Assembly: GCF_010731535.1 (NCBI RefSeq)
Contig: NZ_AP022581.1
Coordinates: 2,179,952 to 2,243,951 of the forward strand
Reading direction: 5' to 3'
From: Mycobacterium lacus
GTDB lineage: Bacteria; Actinomycetota; Actinomycetes; Mycobacteriales; Mycobacteriaceae
DNA length: 64,000 nt
Each line of letters starts with the position of its first letter. Position 1 is the first letter of the stretch. Positions 55,383-64,000 of the stretch are shown here, piece by piece. The translations under genes were made by a program, and so were the position numbers. A model generated the notes under the pieces. The model was not told the origin of the DNA. It saw nothing but the letters and a program-made list of their open reading frames with translations, and did not search any database.

Positions 55383-56251
55383 CTCTCACCGCCATCGAGG
55401 CCGAAAGTGTCAGCGCGCGAACGGCTTTCGATGACCTCCCGGGCGAGTTCGGCGATGCGGCTCTCCGGCACGTCGACCGCGCCGTCGACGTCGATGGTGA
55501 CCGCGGTGGGGTAGATGCCGCGGACCAAATCCGGTCCGCCGGTGGCGGAATCGTCGTCGGCGGCGTCGTAGAGTGCCTCCACTGCCACCCGCAACGCCGA
55601 ATCGGCGTCGCTGACCTGGGAGTACAACTTCTTCATCGACGACTTGGCGAAGATCGACCCCGAGCCCACCGACTGGTAGCCCTCCTCCTCGATGTTCCAG
55701 CCGCCGGCGGCGTCGAACGAGACGATGCGCCCCGCGGCCTCCGGGTCGGATGCGTGGATGTCGTAGCCGGCCAGCAGCGGCAGCGCCACCAGCCCCTGCA
55801 TCGCGGCCGCCAGGTTGCCCCGCACCATGATCGCGAGCCGGTTGATCTTGCCGGCGAACGTGAGTGGAACGCCCTCGAGCTTCTCGTAGTGTTCGAGCTC
55901 GACCGCATAAAGGCGGGCGAACTCGACGGCGACCGCCGCGGTGCCGGCGATGCCGGTCGCGGTGTAGTCGTCGGTGATGTACACCTTTTTCACATCGCGC
56001 CCGGCGATCATATTGCCCTGCGTCGAGCGCCGGTCGCCGGCGATGACGACGCCGCCGGGGTATTTCAGCGCGACAATGGTGGTGCCGTGCGGCAATTGGG
56101 CATCGCCGGCCGGCAGGCCGCCGCTGATGCTTGCCGGTAGCAACTCCGGTGCCTGGCGGCGCAGGAAGTCAGCAAAGGACGACAGGTCTACGGCGGGGGC
56201 TCCGGAAAGTGGCGAGTTAGTGGACAGGCGGTCGGGGAACGGCCAGGTCAC
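55379..56251 (-). CDS. prcB: 20S proteasome beta subunit PrcB
   Basis: This is the catalytic inner-ring subunit. A 56-residue propeptide ending in LPHG is removed to expose Thr57 of [20 protein letters not shown] as the N-terminal nucleophile; the Asp-Arg-Arg and Lys (KYPGG) of the active site are in place. [20 protein letters not shown] and [17 protein letters not shown] follow the family pattern. The GTG start overlaps the pup stop by 4 bp (GTGA), making pup-prcB-prcA one tightly coupled unit. Confidence 0.96.
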   Translation of the reverse strand: MTWPFPDRLSTNSPLSGAPAVDLSSFADFLRRQAPELLPASISGGLPAGDAQLPHGTTIVALKYPGGVVIAGDRRSTQGNMIAGRDVKKVYITDDYTATGIAGTAAVAVEFARLYAVELEHYEKLEGVPLTFAGKINRLAIMVRGNLAAAMQGLVALPLLAGYDIHASDPEAAGRIVSFDAAGGWNIEEEGYQSVGSGSIFAKSSMKKLYSQVSDADSALRVAVEALYDAADDDSATGGPDLVRGIYPTAVTIDVDGAVDVPESRIAELAREVIESRSRADTFGLDGGER

Positions 56252-56442
56252 TGTCCGCCCTTTTGGACGTACGCGCGGACGAAGTCCTCGGCGTTCTCCT
56301 CGAGGACGTCGTCAATCTCGTCGAGCAGGTCGTCGGTCTCCTCGGCCAGCTTCTCGCGACGCTCCTGGCCCGCGGCGGTGCTGCCGGCGAAGTCCTCATC
56401 GTCTCCGCCGCCGCCACCACGTTTGGTCTGCTCCTGAGCCAT
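56248..56442 (-). CDS. pup: Prokaryotic ubiquitin-like protein Pup
   Basis: This 64-residue, intrinsically disordered tag protein has glycine- and acidic-rich sequence ([16 protein letters not shown]), then the helix that binds the Mpa coiled coil ([20 protein letters not shown]). It ends VQKGGQ. The C-terminal glutamine must be deamidated by Dop before PafA can ligate it. It lies upstream of prcBA and 103 bp downstream of dop. Its ATG is preceded by GGAGG. Confidence 0.97.
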   Translation of the reverse strand: MAQEQTKRGGGGGDDEDFAGSTAAGQERREKLAEETDDLLDEIDDVLEENAEDFVRAYVQKGGQ

Positions 56443-56545
56443 CGCCGCCTCCTGCTTCGTCTGGGCTTGTGTAATGGCCGCGTCACACGCCCGCTTGGTC
56501 CCTCTACCCTACCGGTCAACGCCGACGTTTCCCGTCTAACGACTT

Positions 56546-58054
56546 TCAGCTGGTCAGTTGTTCCACCAGTTCCGCCGCGCTGTGCACCGAGTCCAATAGC
56601 GCCCCGACGTGTGCCTTACTGCCGCGCAGCGGCTCCAGCGTCGGGATGCGAACCAACGAGTCGCCACCCAGGTCGAAGATCACCGAGTCCCAGCTGGCGG
56701 CGGCGATCTCGGCTCCGAAGCGGCGCAGGCATTCCCCGCGGAAGTACGCGCGGGTGTCGGTGGGCGGGTTGTTCACCGCATTGAGCACCTGATGTTCGGT
56801 GACCAGGCGCTTCATCGAGCCGCGCGCGACCAGCCGGTTGTACAGGCCCTTGTCCAGCCGGACGTCGGAGTACTGCAGGTCGACGAGGTGCAGCCGGGGA
56901 GCCGACCAGCTGAGGTTCTCCCGCCGGCGGAAACCTTCCAGCAATCGCAGCTTGGCCGGCCAGTCCAGCAGCTCAGCACAGTCCATCGGGTCGCGCTCGA
57001 GCTGGTCGAGCACGTGCGCCCAGGTCGCGACGATGTCGGCCGCGCGCGGGTCCGGGTCGCGGCCGTCGACCAGCTTGGCCACCCGGTCGAGGTAGATCCG
57101 TTGCAGCGCAAGGCCGGTCAGTTCGCGACCGTCGACCAGAGCCACCGTCGCGCGCAGCGTCGGATCGCGGCTGATCGTATGGACCGCGTGCACCGGCCGC
57201 GCCAGCGCCAGGTCCATGAGGTCTATCCCGTGGGCCGGGCCTTCTTCGATCAGGTCCAGCACCAGCGCCGTGGTACCCAGCTTCAGGTAGGTCGACGTCT
57301 CGGCGAGGTTGGCATCACCGATGATGACGTGTAGCCGTCGGTACCTGTCGGCGTCGGCGTGCGGTTCGTCGCGGGTGTTGATGATGCCGCGTTTCAGCGT
57401 GGTCTCGAGTCCGACCTCGACCTCGATGTAGTCGGAGCGCTGCGAGAGCTGAAACCCGGGCTCGTCACCAGAGGGCCCAATGCCGACCCGGCCGGAACCG
57501 GTCACCACCTGCCGGGACACCAGGAACGGGGTGAGACCCGCGATGATGGCAGAGAACGGCGTCTGCCGCGACATCAGGTAGTTCTCGTGCGACCCGTAGG
57601 AGGCGCCTTTGCCGTCGACGTTGTTCTTGTACAGCTGCAGCTTCGCGGCTCCGGGCACGCTGGCGACGTGCCGGGCGGCCGCCTCCATCACCCGCTCCCC
57701 TGCCTTGTCCCAGATCACCGCGTCAAGCGGGTCGGTGCACTCGGGCGCGGAGTATTCCGGGTGCGCGTGGTCGACGTAGAGCCGCGCCCCGTTGGTCAGG
57801 ATCATGTTGGCTGCGCCGACCTCGTCGGCGTCGACCACCGGCGGTGGGCCGGCCGAGCGGCTCAGGTCGAAGCCCCGGGCGTCCCGCAGCGGGGATTCCA
57901 CCTCGTAGTCCCAGCGGGTGCGTTTGGCGCGCTGAAGACCGGCGGCGGCGGCGTACGCCAGAACCGCCTGCGTCGAGGTGAGGATCGGGTTGGCGGTCGG
58001 GTCCGACGGCGACGAAATGCCGTATTCGACCTCCGTCCCGATAATCCGTTGCAT
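56546..58054 (-). CDS. dop: Deamidase/depupylase Dop
   Basis: Dop converts the C-terminal Gln of Pup to Glu and removes Pup from tagged proteins. The 502-residue protein shares the PafA fold: [60 protein letters not shown] and [20 protein letters not shown]. The insert around residues 40-75 ([20 protein letters not shown]) is the Dop-loop region absent from PafA. The ATG gives [12 protein letters not shown]. Upstream begins a GC-rich palindromic intergenic stretch. Confidence 0.95.
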   Translation of the reverse strand: MQRIIGTEVEYGISSPSDPTANPILTSTQAVLAYAAAAGLQRAKRTRWDYEVESPLRDARGFDLSRSAGPPPVVDADEVGAANMILTNGARLYVDHAHPEYSAPECTDPLDAVIWDKAGERVMEAAARHVASVPGAAKLQLYKNNVDGKGASYGSHENYLMSRQTPFSAIIAGLTPFLVSRQVVTGSGRVGIGPSGDEPGFQLSQRSDYIEVEVGLETTLKRGIINTRDEPHADADRYRRLHVIIGDANLAETSTYLKLGTTALVLDLIEEGPAHGIDLMDLALARPVHAVHTISRDPTLRATVALVDGRELTGLALQRIYLDRVAKLVDGRDPDPRAADIVATWAHVLDQLERDPMDCAELLDWPAKLRLLEGFRRRENLSWSAPRLHLVDLQYSDVRLDKGLYNRLVARGSMKRLVTEHQVLNAVNNPPTDTRAYFRGECLRRFGAEIAAASWDSVIFDLGGDSLVRIPTLEPLRGSKAHVGALLDSVHSAAELVEQLTS

Positions 58055-58065
58055 GCCTTGAAGCT

Positions 58066-58140
58066 TAGGCGCGGCGACGATGCGGCCCGCGCAGCGGGCC
58101 GAGGTGGGGGTACCTCCCAGCCGCGCAGCGGCGAGGGGGC
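58066..58140. repeat. GC-rich palindromic intergenic repeat upstream of dop
   Basis: It contains GGCCCGC-GCA-GCGGGCC (58084-58100), a GGTGGGGGTACCTCCC block and CCGC-GCA-GCGG. It begins GGCGCGGCGACGATGCGGCC, similar to the start of the element between the amidohydrolase and fxsA genes (CGGCGACGATGCGGGCCGCG). It is probably a dispersed mycobacterial intergenic element; it would fold strongly as RNA or in supercoiled DNA. Confidence 0.5.
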
Positions 58141-58203
58141 GAGGCGGGATTGGTACGGTCGCATTTGCGATCTATCACCTACCCGTGCCGTGGGCGAGCG
58201 GCC

Positions 58204-58371
58204 GAGATCACGGGGTCACTGGTCAACAAGCCGTTCAACGTACCCAACCGAAGGCCCGGCCAGACCGTCGCCGTCGCCGAATCCGCTGTCTTTGACCACA
58301 TCAACAAACGCACCGACGGCACGGCCGCCGGAAATGACACCGAGAAACTCATCAGCAGCGGGCTGAACTAG
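58204..58371 (+). pseudogene. DUF2314-like C-terminal fragment
   Basis: The frame reads ITGSLVNKPFNVPNRRPGQT, VAVAESAVFDHINKRTDG, TAAGNDTEKLISSGLN and a stop. The pattern (G-x-L-x-N-x-P at the start, DGT-x2-GN-x-T-x2-LI at the end) looks like the second half of a DUF2314 domain. No convincing start codon or N-terminal half precedes it; the upstream sequence is the palindromic repeat. I take it as a gene remnant in the gap of about 350 bp between dop and the membrane-protein gene. Function is unknown. Confidence 0.45.
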
Positions 58372-58408
58372 TAGCACGGGCGGGGATGGCCGGCGCTAGG
58401 GTGCACCA

Positions 58409-59602
58409 GTGAGCGTCTCTCTGCGCCGCCCATTGGCGCGGCGAGCATCGGCGACTGCCGAGGCTGAAAGCTGGTTCTTAAAGCGGGGTCTGCCGTCGGT
58501 GCTGACGATGCGGGGTCAGTGTCGCCGGCTCTGGTCGCGCCCGGCTCCCGTGCTGGCAGCGTGGGCGACCGTCGAGGGCTGCCTGCTCGCGATCTTTGTG
58601 ATCACCGCGGGCCGCGAGATCGAGATCCTCGGAACTCCGACAACCGTCGAATGGGTGATCCTGGGGATACTCGCCATTGCCCTTCCGCTGGCCGTTATCG
58701 TCGGCTGGCTGGTATCGCGGATACCAGGCAGACAGACGCGGGCGACGATCGCGACGATCGGGGTGGCGTTCGCGGCCGTATCAGCAGTCATCGAAGCCGG
58801 CCCGATCCAATTGCTACGAGTTGGCGCGATCTTGGCCCTGGTGCTGATGCTGACTGGCTGCGGTGTCGGGTCGGTGCTTGGGTGGGCGGTACGCATGACG
58901 CTGTCGCACCTCGCGACGGTCGGCACGCTGGCGATTCGCGCCCTTCCCATTGTGCTGCTGACCGCATTGGTGTTCTTCAACACGTACGTCTGGCTCATGG
59001 CAGCGAACATCAGCGGGCAGCGGCTCTGGCTGGCAATGATCTTTCTGGTCGTGATCGCGGCGGCATTCGTCGTATCCAAGACCCTGGAGCGGGTCAGGCC
59101 GCTGCTGCGGTCGACCGCGGTGCCGCCGGAAGGCAGCGAAAGCCTGGCCGATACGCCCTTCGCGACGATGCCCGACCCCTCGCCCGGCTCCCCGCTCAAA
59201 CGGACCGAACGCATCAACGTGGTATTCCTGCTTGCTGCCTCGCAACTCGTCGAGATCCTGGTGGTGGCATCCGTTGGCGCCACGATCTACCTGGTTCTCG
59301 GGCTGATTATTCTCACGCCACCACTGCTCAGGGAATGGACACACACCGAGGTCACCACCGCGACGGTGTTCGGCATGACGTTTCCGGCGCCGGTATCGCT
59401 GATCAATATGTGCCTTTTCCTCGGCGCGTTGACGTTCATGTACATCAGCGCCCGCGCGGTCGACGACGCCGAGTACCGCGCCCAGTTCCTCGACCCCCTG
59501 ATCGACGATCTGCACACCGCCCTTATCGCGCGCAACCGCTACCGAGGGAACATCCTGGCCGCGCCGGGCGGCGATGTTGACGTCGCTGCCGGCAATGATT
59601 AG
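58409..59602 (+). CDS. Polytopic membrane protein (Rv2113-like)
   Basis: This 397-residue protein has a basic N-terminus and about eight to ten hydrophobic helices in two groups. The first five or six run from VLAAWATVEGCLLAIFVITA to LWLAMIFLVVIAAAFVVSKT. A cytosolic loop of about 60 residues (residues 225-270) follows, then further helices INVVFLLAASQLVEILVVAS and ATIYLVLGLIILTPPLLREW. The length equals M. tuberculosis Rv2113. The start is GTG. Function is unknown; no transporter signature is recognised. It precedes the Rv2114-like gene by 9 bp, so the two are co-transcribed. Confidence 0.85.
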   Translation: MSVSLRRPLARRASATAEAESWFLKRGLPSVLTMRGQCRRLWSRPAPVLAAWATVEGCLLAIFVITAGREIEILGTPTTVEWVILGILAIALPLAVIVGWLVSRIPGRQTRATIATIGVAFAAVSAVIEAGPIQLLRVGAILALVLMLTGCGVGSVLGWAVRMTLSHLATVGTLAIRALPIVLLTALVFFNTYVWLMAANISGQRLWLAMIFLVVIAAAFVVSKTLERVRPLLRSTAVPPEGSESLADTPFATMPDPSPGSPLKRTERINVVFLLAASQLVEILVVASVGATIYLVLGLIILTPPLLREWTHTEVTTATVFGMTFPAPVSLINMCLFLGALTFMYISARAVDDAEYRAQFLDPLIDDLHTALIARNRYRGNILAAPGGDVDVAAGND

Positions 59603-59611
59603 CTTCACCTG

Positions 59612-60244
59612 ATGTCCAGCGACCAGGTCCGTGAACCGGTGACCGACATATCCGGTAAGCGTTACGGGGAAGTTCTTCTCGTGACGCCCGGAGAGGCCGG
59701 TCCACAGGCAACCGTCTACAACAGCTTCCCGCTCAACGATTGTCCGGCCGAGCTGTGGTCCGCGCTCGATCCGCAAGCCCTCGCCACCGAACACGGTGCG
59801 GCCGCGGCCCTGCTCAACGGTCCGCGCTACTGGCTGATGAATGCGATCGAAAAGGCTCCCCAGGGCCCGCCGGTGACCAAGACGTTCGGCGGGATCGAGA
59901 TGCTCCAGCAGGCCACGGTCTTGTTGTCGTCGATGAGCCCGGCGCCTTACACCGTCAACCAGGTCAGCCGCAACACGGTCTTCGTCTTCAACGCCGGAGA
60001 AGAGGTCTACGAACTCCAGGACCCCAAGGGACAGCGCTGGGTGATGCAGACCTGGAGCCAGGTGGTGGACCCCGACCTGTCCCGAGCCGACCTACCCAAG
60101 CTGGGTGAACGGCTCGACCTGCCGGCAGGGTGGTCCTACCATCCGCGCGTGCTCACCGGCGAGTTGCGGATCGACACCACCACACGCGCGGCCCGCGTCC
60201 TCCAAGACGACCTCACCAACAGCTATTCGCTGGTGACCGGCTGA
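59612..60244 (+). CDS. Conserved hypothetical protein (Rv2114-like)
   Basis: This cytosolic 210-residue protein has no signal peptide. It contains GKRYGEVLLVTPGEAGPQAT, VYNSFPLNDCPAELWSALDP, LNGPRYWLMNAIEKAPQG and the C-terminal AGWSYHPRVLTGELRIDTTT. The pattern resembles small proteins that act on or sense a bound ligand, but I recognise no catalytic motif. It is convergent with mpa, with 4 bp between the stops. Confidence 0.85.
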   Translation: MSSDQVREPVTDISGKRYGEVLLVTPGEAGPQATVYNSFPLNDCPAELWSALDPQALATEHGAAAALLNGPRYWLMNAIEKAPQGPPVTKTFGGIEMLQQATVLLSSMSPAPYTVNQVSRNTVFVFNAGEEVYELQDPKGQRWVMQTWSQVVDPDLSRADLPKLGERLDLPAGWSYHPRVLTGELRIDTTTRAARVLQDDLTNSYSLVTG

Positions 60245-60248
60245 CGAC

Positions 60249-62078
60249 CTACAGGTACTGCCCCAGGTTCGATTCGGTATCGATAGCCCGGCTGGCACTC
60301 GAACTCTTGCCGGTGACCAGGGTGCGGATGTAGACGATCCGCTCACCCTTCTTGCCCGAAATCCGGGCCCAGTCATCGGGATTGGTGGTGTTGGGCAGGT
60401 CCTCGTTCTCGGCGAACTCGTCGACGATCGAGTCGAGCAAATGCTGAATGCGCAGACCCGGCTGACCGGTCTCCAACACCGACTTGATGGCGTTCTTCTT
60501 CGCCCGGTCGACCACGTTCTGGATCATCGCCCCGGAGTTGAAGTCCTTGAAGTACATGACCTCCTTGTCGCCGTTGGCGTAGGTGACCTCCAGGAACCGG
60601 TTGTCGTCGATCTCGGCATACATCCGGTCGACGACCTTTTCGATCATCGCCTTGATGCAGGCCCCGCGGTCGCCGTCGAACTCGGCAAGGTCATCGGCGT
60701 GCACCGGCAGCGACTCGGTCAGGTACTTCGAGTAGATGTCCATTGCCGCTTCGGCATCCGGGCGCTCGATCTTGATCTTCACGTCGAGGCGCCCGGGCCG
60801 CAGGATGGCGGGATCGATCATGTCCTCGCGGTTGGAGGCGCCGATCACGATGACGTTCTCGAGTCCCTCCACGCCGTCGATCTCGGACAGCAGCTGCGGG
60901 ACCACGGTGGTCTCGACGTCGGAGGAGACCCCGGTCCCGCGGGTGCGGAAGATCGAGTCCATCTCGTCGAAGAACACGATCACCGGCGTGCCCTCCGACG
61001 CCTTCTCGCGCGCGCGCTGGAAGATCAGCCGGATGTGGCGCTCGGTCTCGCCGACGAACTTGTTCAGCAGCTCGGGGCCTTTGATGTTGAGGAAGTACGA
61101 TTTCGCCTCGCGAGAGTCGTCGCCACGGACCTCGGCCATCTTCTTGGCCAACGAGTTGGCCACCGCCTTGGCGATCAACGTCTTGCCGCAGCCGGGCGGG
61201 CCGTAGAGCAACACACCCTTGGGCGGGCGCAGCGCGTACTCCCGGTACAGCTCCTTGTGCAGGAACGGCAGCTCGACGGCGTCGCGGATCTGCTCGATCT
61301 GGCGGGTCAGACCACCGATGTCCTGGTAGCTGACGTCGGGCACCTCTTCGAGCACCAGGTCTTCGACCTCCGCCTTGGGGATGCGCTCGAAGGCATAGCC
61401 GGCTTTGGTGTCGACCAGTAGCGAGTCGCCGGGCCGCAGCTTGCGGGGCTTGGTGTCGTCGTTGAGGGCATCGGGGATCCCGTCCGGCAGGTCCTCGGCG
61501 ATCAGGGGTTCGGCCAGCCAGACAATGCGTTCCTCGTCGGCGTGGCCGACGACCAACGCCCGGTGCCCATCGGCCAGCACCTCACGCAACGTGGATATCT
61601 CGCCGACCGATTCGAACGTGCCGGCCTCCACGACGGTCAGGGCTTCGTTGAGCCGGACCGTCTGACCCTTTTTGAGGGATTTGGTGTCGATGTTGGGCGA
61701 GCACGTCAGGCGCATCTTGCGACCCGACGTGAACACGTCGACCGTGTCGTCGTCGTGCGCCGACAGCAGAACGCCGTAGCCGCTGGGCGGCTGACCGAGC
61801 CGGTCGACTTCCTCGCGCAGCGCCAGCAGTTGTTGACGGGCCTCTTTAAGAGTTTCCATTAATTTGGAATTGCGGGCCGCCAGCGAGTCGATTCGGGCTT
61901 CGAGTTGATGCACATCGCGGGCGGAGCGCGCCGGGCCGTGCGGCCCGGCCGCATTCTCCAGCTGTTCGCGCAGGACCGCGGCCTCACGGCGCAGCTGTTC
62001 CAATTCGGCCGCATCGTCGCTGGACAAGGGCATATCGCGGTGGGTACCGAATGCTTCAGAACGGTCTGACTCACCCAT
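60249..62078 (-). CDS. mpa: Mycobacterial proteasome ATPase Mpa (ARC)
   Basis: This hexameric AAA+ unfoldase recognises pupylated proteins and feeds them to PrcBA. The 609-residue protein matches the M. tuberculosis length. N-terminal coiled coil (about 22-95, [20 protein letters not shown]) binds Pup; two OB folds (about 97-245) follow. The AAA domain has Walker A GPPGCGKT at 293-300, Walker [14 protein letters not shown] and sensor [18 protein letters not shown]. It ends with the QYL motif whose tyrosine docks into the proteasome. The ATG has a GGAGGG Shine-Dalgarno. Upstream in-frame sequence is low-quality and not part of the gene. Confidence 0.96.
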   Translation of the reverse strand: MGESDRSEAFGTHRDMPLSSDDAAELEQLRREAAVLREQLENAAGPHGPARSARDVHQLEARIDSLAARNSKLMETLKEARQQLLALREEVDRLGQPPSGYGVLLSAHDDDTVDVFTSGRKMRLTCSPNIDTKSLKKGQTVRLNEALTVVEAGTFESVGEISTLREVLADGHRALVVGHADEERIVWLAEPLIAEDLPDGIPDALNDDTKPRKLRPGDSLLVDTKAGYAFERIPKAEVEDLVLEEVPDVSYQDIGGLTRQIEQIRDAVELPFLHKELYREYALRPPKGVLLYGPPGCGKTLIAKAVANSLAKKMAEVRGDDSREAKSYFLNIKGPELLNKFVGETERHIRLIFQRAREKASEGTPVIVFFDEMDSIFRTRGTGVSSDVETTVVPQLLSEIDGVEGLENVIVIGASNREDMIDPAILRPGRLDVKIKIERPDAEAAMDIYSKYLTESLPVHADDLAEFDGDRGACIKAMIEKVVDRMYAEIDDNRFLEVTYANGDKEVMYFKDFNSGAMIQNVVDRAKKNAIKSVLETGQPGLRIQHLLDSIVDEFAENEDLPNTTNPDDWARISGKKGERIVYIRTLVTGKSSSASRAIDTESNLGQYL

Positions 62079-62232
62079 GTTGCCCTCCTCTCCCGCACCA
62101 GACTGGTGAGTGGATACATCAACGCTACCGGCGATTGGCGCTTCATGTGTGGAGTCAAAAGTCCACGAAAAGTCGCGTCGCGGTTCCCACTGGTAATCTC
62201 TGCGTCGGTTCAGACCGAGCGAAAGGATTGCC

Positions 62233-62334
62233 GTGACGTTAAAAGCCCTCGCCATTGGCGTCGCGGCCGTCGCCGTCGCCGGTGCGGCGGCCCTCGGTGT
62301 GACTTCTGTGGCATCCGTCAGAATGTGCGCATAA
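62233..62334 (+). pseudogene. Truncated MTB12-like signal-peptide remnant
   Basis: A good Shine-Dalgarno (GAAAGGA) precedes GTG and [20 protein letters not shown], then [13 protein letters not shown] and TAA. This closely resembles the signal peptide of the secreted antigen MTB12/CFP-2 family, whose mature domain is related to LppK encoded just downstream. The mature domain is missing here: only 33 codons remain. It looks like the residue of a paralogue deleted down to its signal sequence. Confidence 0.55.
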
Positions 62335-62351
62335 CCCGAGCGCGCGCCCGG

Positions 62352-62936
62352 ATGCTCCGACACGATTCCGTAGCCTTGGGCGTCGCCCTCGTGGTGGCGG
62401 CGCTCGGGTCGGCCGGGTGCGCGCATGGCGCGTCCACTAGTTCGCCGACGCCCGCCGAAGTAGCCAACCCGAGCACTTCGGGTGCGGTTGCGGCTATGCC
62501 GTCCGCCCCCCTGCCGGCACCCGAAGCCCTGACCGCCGTGCTGACGCGTCTCGCCGACCCGGCCGTGCCGGGCACCGACAAGGTCAACCTGATCGAAGGC
62601 GCGACACCCGAAAGCGCCGCCAAGCTGGACAAGTTCGGCAACGCGTTGCGCGACGGCGGCTATCTGCCGATGACCTTCACCGCGACCAACCTTGCCTGGT
62701 CGGACCAGAACCCGTCCGATGTGCTGGCCACGATCAGCGTCAACACCGCCCGACCGAACCGCGCCGTGTTCACGTTCCCGATGGAGTTCACGCCCCACCA
62801 AGGGGGCTGGCAGTTGTCCCGGGAGACCGCGGAAATGCTGCTGGCCCTGAGCAATTCGCAGGGTGCAACGCCCACGGCGCCGTCCGCGCCAGCCGAGGCT
62901 CCAAATCCGGCCCCGACTCCGACTCCCTCCGGCTGA
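62352..62936 (+). CDS. lppK: Lipoprotein LppK
   Basis: This 194-residue lipoprotein has signal sequence [20 protein letters not shown] and lipobox G-S-A-G-C near residue 23. The mature part has a low-complexity linker and an MTB12-like domain: [60 protein letters not shown]. It ends in a proline-rich tail. Such domains are cystatin-like folds of unknown function on the mycobacterial surface. It is divergent from mpa; the transcript continues into the DUF503 gene 8 bp later. Confidence 0.88.
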   Translation: MLRHDSVALGVALVVAALGSAGCAHGASTSSPTPAEVANPSTSGAVAAMPSAPLPAPEALTAVLTRLADPAVPGTDKVNLIEGATPESAAKLDKFGNALRDGGYLPMTFTATNLAWSDQNPSDVLATISVNTARPNRAVFTFPMEFTPHQGGWQLSRETAEMLLALSNSQGATPTAPSAPAEAPNPAPTPTPSG

Positions 62937-62944
62937 TCCGCGGT

Positions 62945-63238
62945 ATGTGGATTGGCTGGCTCGAATTCGATGTGTTGCTGGGCGACGTGCGGTCGCTCAA
63001 GCAGAAGCGGTCGGTGATCCGGCCGGTCGTCGCGGAGCTGCAGCGCAAGTTCTCGGTGTCGGCCGCCGAGACCGGCTCGCACGAGCTGTACCGCCGGGCG
63101 GGCGTCGGAGTGTCCGTGGTGTCGGGCGACCGCAGCCACGTCGTCGACGTCCTCGACGCCGCCGAGCGCCTGGTTGCCGCACACCCGGAGTTCGAGCTGC
63201 TGTCGGTGCGCCGGGGTCTGCACCGCAGCGACGACTAG
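62945..63238 (+). CDS. DUF503 family protein (Rv2117-like)
   Basis: This 97-residue ferredoxin-like-fold protein starts [40 protein letters not shown]. The family signature K-Q-K-R-S/x-V-I-x-P and the central [20 protein letters not shown] are present. Family members sit in many genomes beside ribosome-binding factor A; the function is not defined. It is the same size as Rv2117 and follows lppK closely. Confidence 0.9.
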   Translation: MWIGWLEFDVLLGDVRSLKQKRSVIRPVVAELQRKFSVSAAETGSHELYRRAGVGVSVVSGDRSHVVDVLDAAERLVAAHPEFELLSVRRGLHRSDD

Positions 63239-63312
63239 GAGTAGGTCGTGCCAAAGCCGAGACTTCCAGGCTGGGACCGCCATACGCTTGATTCGGCCAA
63301 GGGAGGTATTCC

Positions 63313-64000
63313 ATGTCGTTTGTCATCCTGACACCGGAGACGATGGCCGGGACGGCCGCACAGTTGCAGGGCATCGGCTCGGCGCTGGGCACGGCAAACG
63401 CGGCGGCGGCCGCCCGGATCACCACGGTGGTGGGCGCTGGCGCTGATGAGGTGTCGGCGGCGGTGGCGGCGCTGTTTTCGTCATACGCCCAGGCCTATCA
63501 CGGCGTAAGCGTCGAGGCGGCACTGTTTCATGACCGCTTTGTGCAGGCGCTGACCGCCGGTGCGGGCTCGTATGCGGCCGCCGAGGCCGCTGCCGCTACC
63601 CCGCTGCAGGACCTGTTGGGCGTAATCAACGCCCCGACCCAGCTGCTCTTGGGGCGCCCGTTGATTGGTGATGGCGCCAACGGCGCGCCGGGCACCGGCC
63701 AGGCCGGCGGGGCCGGCGGCCTGTTGTACGGCAATGGCGGGGCCGGCGGATCGGGTGGGATCGGCCAGGCCGGCGGGGCGGGCGGCGACGCCGGCTTGAT
63801 CGGCGTTGGCGGCGCCGGCGGGGCCGGCGGGGCAGGTACGCCCGGCGGGGGCAACGGCGCGCCAGGTGGACACGGCGGCAGCGGTGGGTGGCTGTACGGG
63901 GCCGGCGGCGCCGGAGGTATTGGAGGTGCCGGCGAGAGCGGCGGCGGGGCCGGCGTGCCCGGCGGGGCCGGTGGCCTCGGTGGGGCCGGCGGCAGCGCCG
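63313..64000 (+). CDS. PE_PGRS family protein, N-terminal part (runs off the window)
   Basis: ATG with a strong GGGAGG Shine-Dalgarno opens a PE domain, [20 protein letters not shown], with PE at residues 8-9 and [20 protein letters not shown] near its end. The linker reads [17 protein letters not shown]. The PGRS domain begins at about residue 118 and is still open at the window end ([20 protein letters not shown]). The gene is expected to be exported by ESX-5. It has no counterpart at this place in M. tuberculosis, where the tRNA methyltransferase gene follows Rv2117. Confidence 0.92.
   Translation, partial: MSFVILTPETMAGTAAQLQGIGSALGTANAAAAARITTVVGAGADEVSAAVAALFSSYAQAYHGVSVEAALFHDRFVQALTAGAGSYAAAEAAAATPLQDLLGVINAPTQLLLGRPLIGDGANGAPGTGQAGGAGGLLYGNGGAGGSGGIGQAGGAGGDAGLIGVGGAGGAGGAGTPGGGNGAPGGHGGSGGWLYGAGGAGGIGGAGESGGGAGVPGGAGGLGGAGGSA

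Noticed and set aside
62079..62801. In-frame N-terminal extension of Mpa by about 240 residues
   Set aside because: The extension is low-quality Arg/Gly-rich sequence antisense to lppK; the internal ATG with GGAGGG gives the exact family length of 609.

Overview
This is a mycobacterial chromosome segment. Gene content and order follow the Mycobacterium tuberculosis Rv2048c (pks12) to Rv2117 interval almost gene for gene: pks12, rbpA, ppm1/lnt, cobN, cobG-cobH-cobIJ, blaC, sigC, cobKML, pepE, helY, tatAC, pafABC, pup-prcBA, dop, mpa, lppK. Two PE_PGRS genes point to a slow grower. The strain is not a member of the M. tuberculosis complex: Lnt and Ppm1 are separate proteins, the Rv2055c-Rv2060 and Rv2067c genes are absent, there is no IS6110/PE22/PPE36 next to the proteasome genes, and a zinc-finger membrane protein precedes sigC. 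The species cannot be fixed from the sequence alone.

Layout. Positions 1-3930 hold the start of pks12, read leftwards. From 4.2 to 12 kb come a small zinc-finger protein, RbpA, the mannosyl-phospho-polyprenol synthase and lipoprotein N-acyltransferase pair, an amidohydrolase, FxsA, a dienelactone hydrolase, a DJ-1/PfpI protein and an FMN/F420-type oxidase-like protein. From 12 to 25.9 kb lies most of the aerobic cobalamin pathway (cobN; cobG-H-IJ; cobL-M-K), interrupted by blaC and by a zf-HC2 membrane protein that runs in frame into sigma factor SigC. The RD9-equivalent genes Rv2073c and Rv2074 follow, then a 5'-truncated Rv2075c.

The accessory region, 27-41 kb, is the most unusual part. 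It holds a TNT-type (CpnT-like) toxin fragment split by an ISAs1-family insertion sequence with its 10-bp target duplication, next to an intact candidate immunity gene of low GC. It also holds two copies, one truncated, of an Rv2082-like proline/alanine-rich protein sharing about 1.2 kb of near-identical DNA; an Rv2083-like protein; and a repeated module made of an EspC-like stub (Rv2078), an alpha/beta-hydrolase (Rv2079) and an LppJ lipoprotein (Rv2080). There are two hydrolases and three LppJ copies, with translational overlaps and leftover fragments at the joints. I read this as a decaying and duplicating type VII secretion effector/immunity locus.

The last third, 41-64 kb, is conserved core: PepE, an exonuclease-domain protein, HelY, the Tat translocase, the whole Pup-proteasome system (PafA ligase, Dop, Pup, PrcBA, Mpa) with the PafBC DNA-damage regulator, VapBC37, two PE_PGRS genes, LppK and a DUF503 protein. 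No tRNA, rRNA or CRISPR array was seen.
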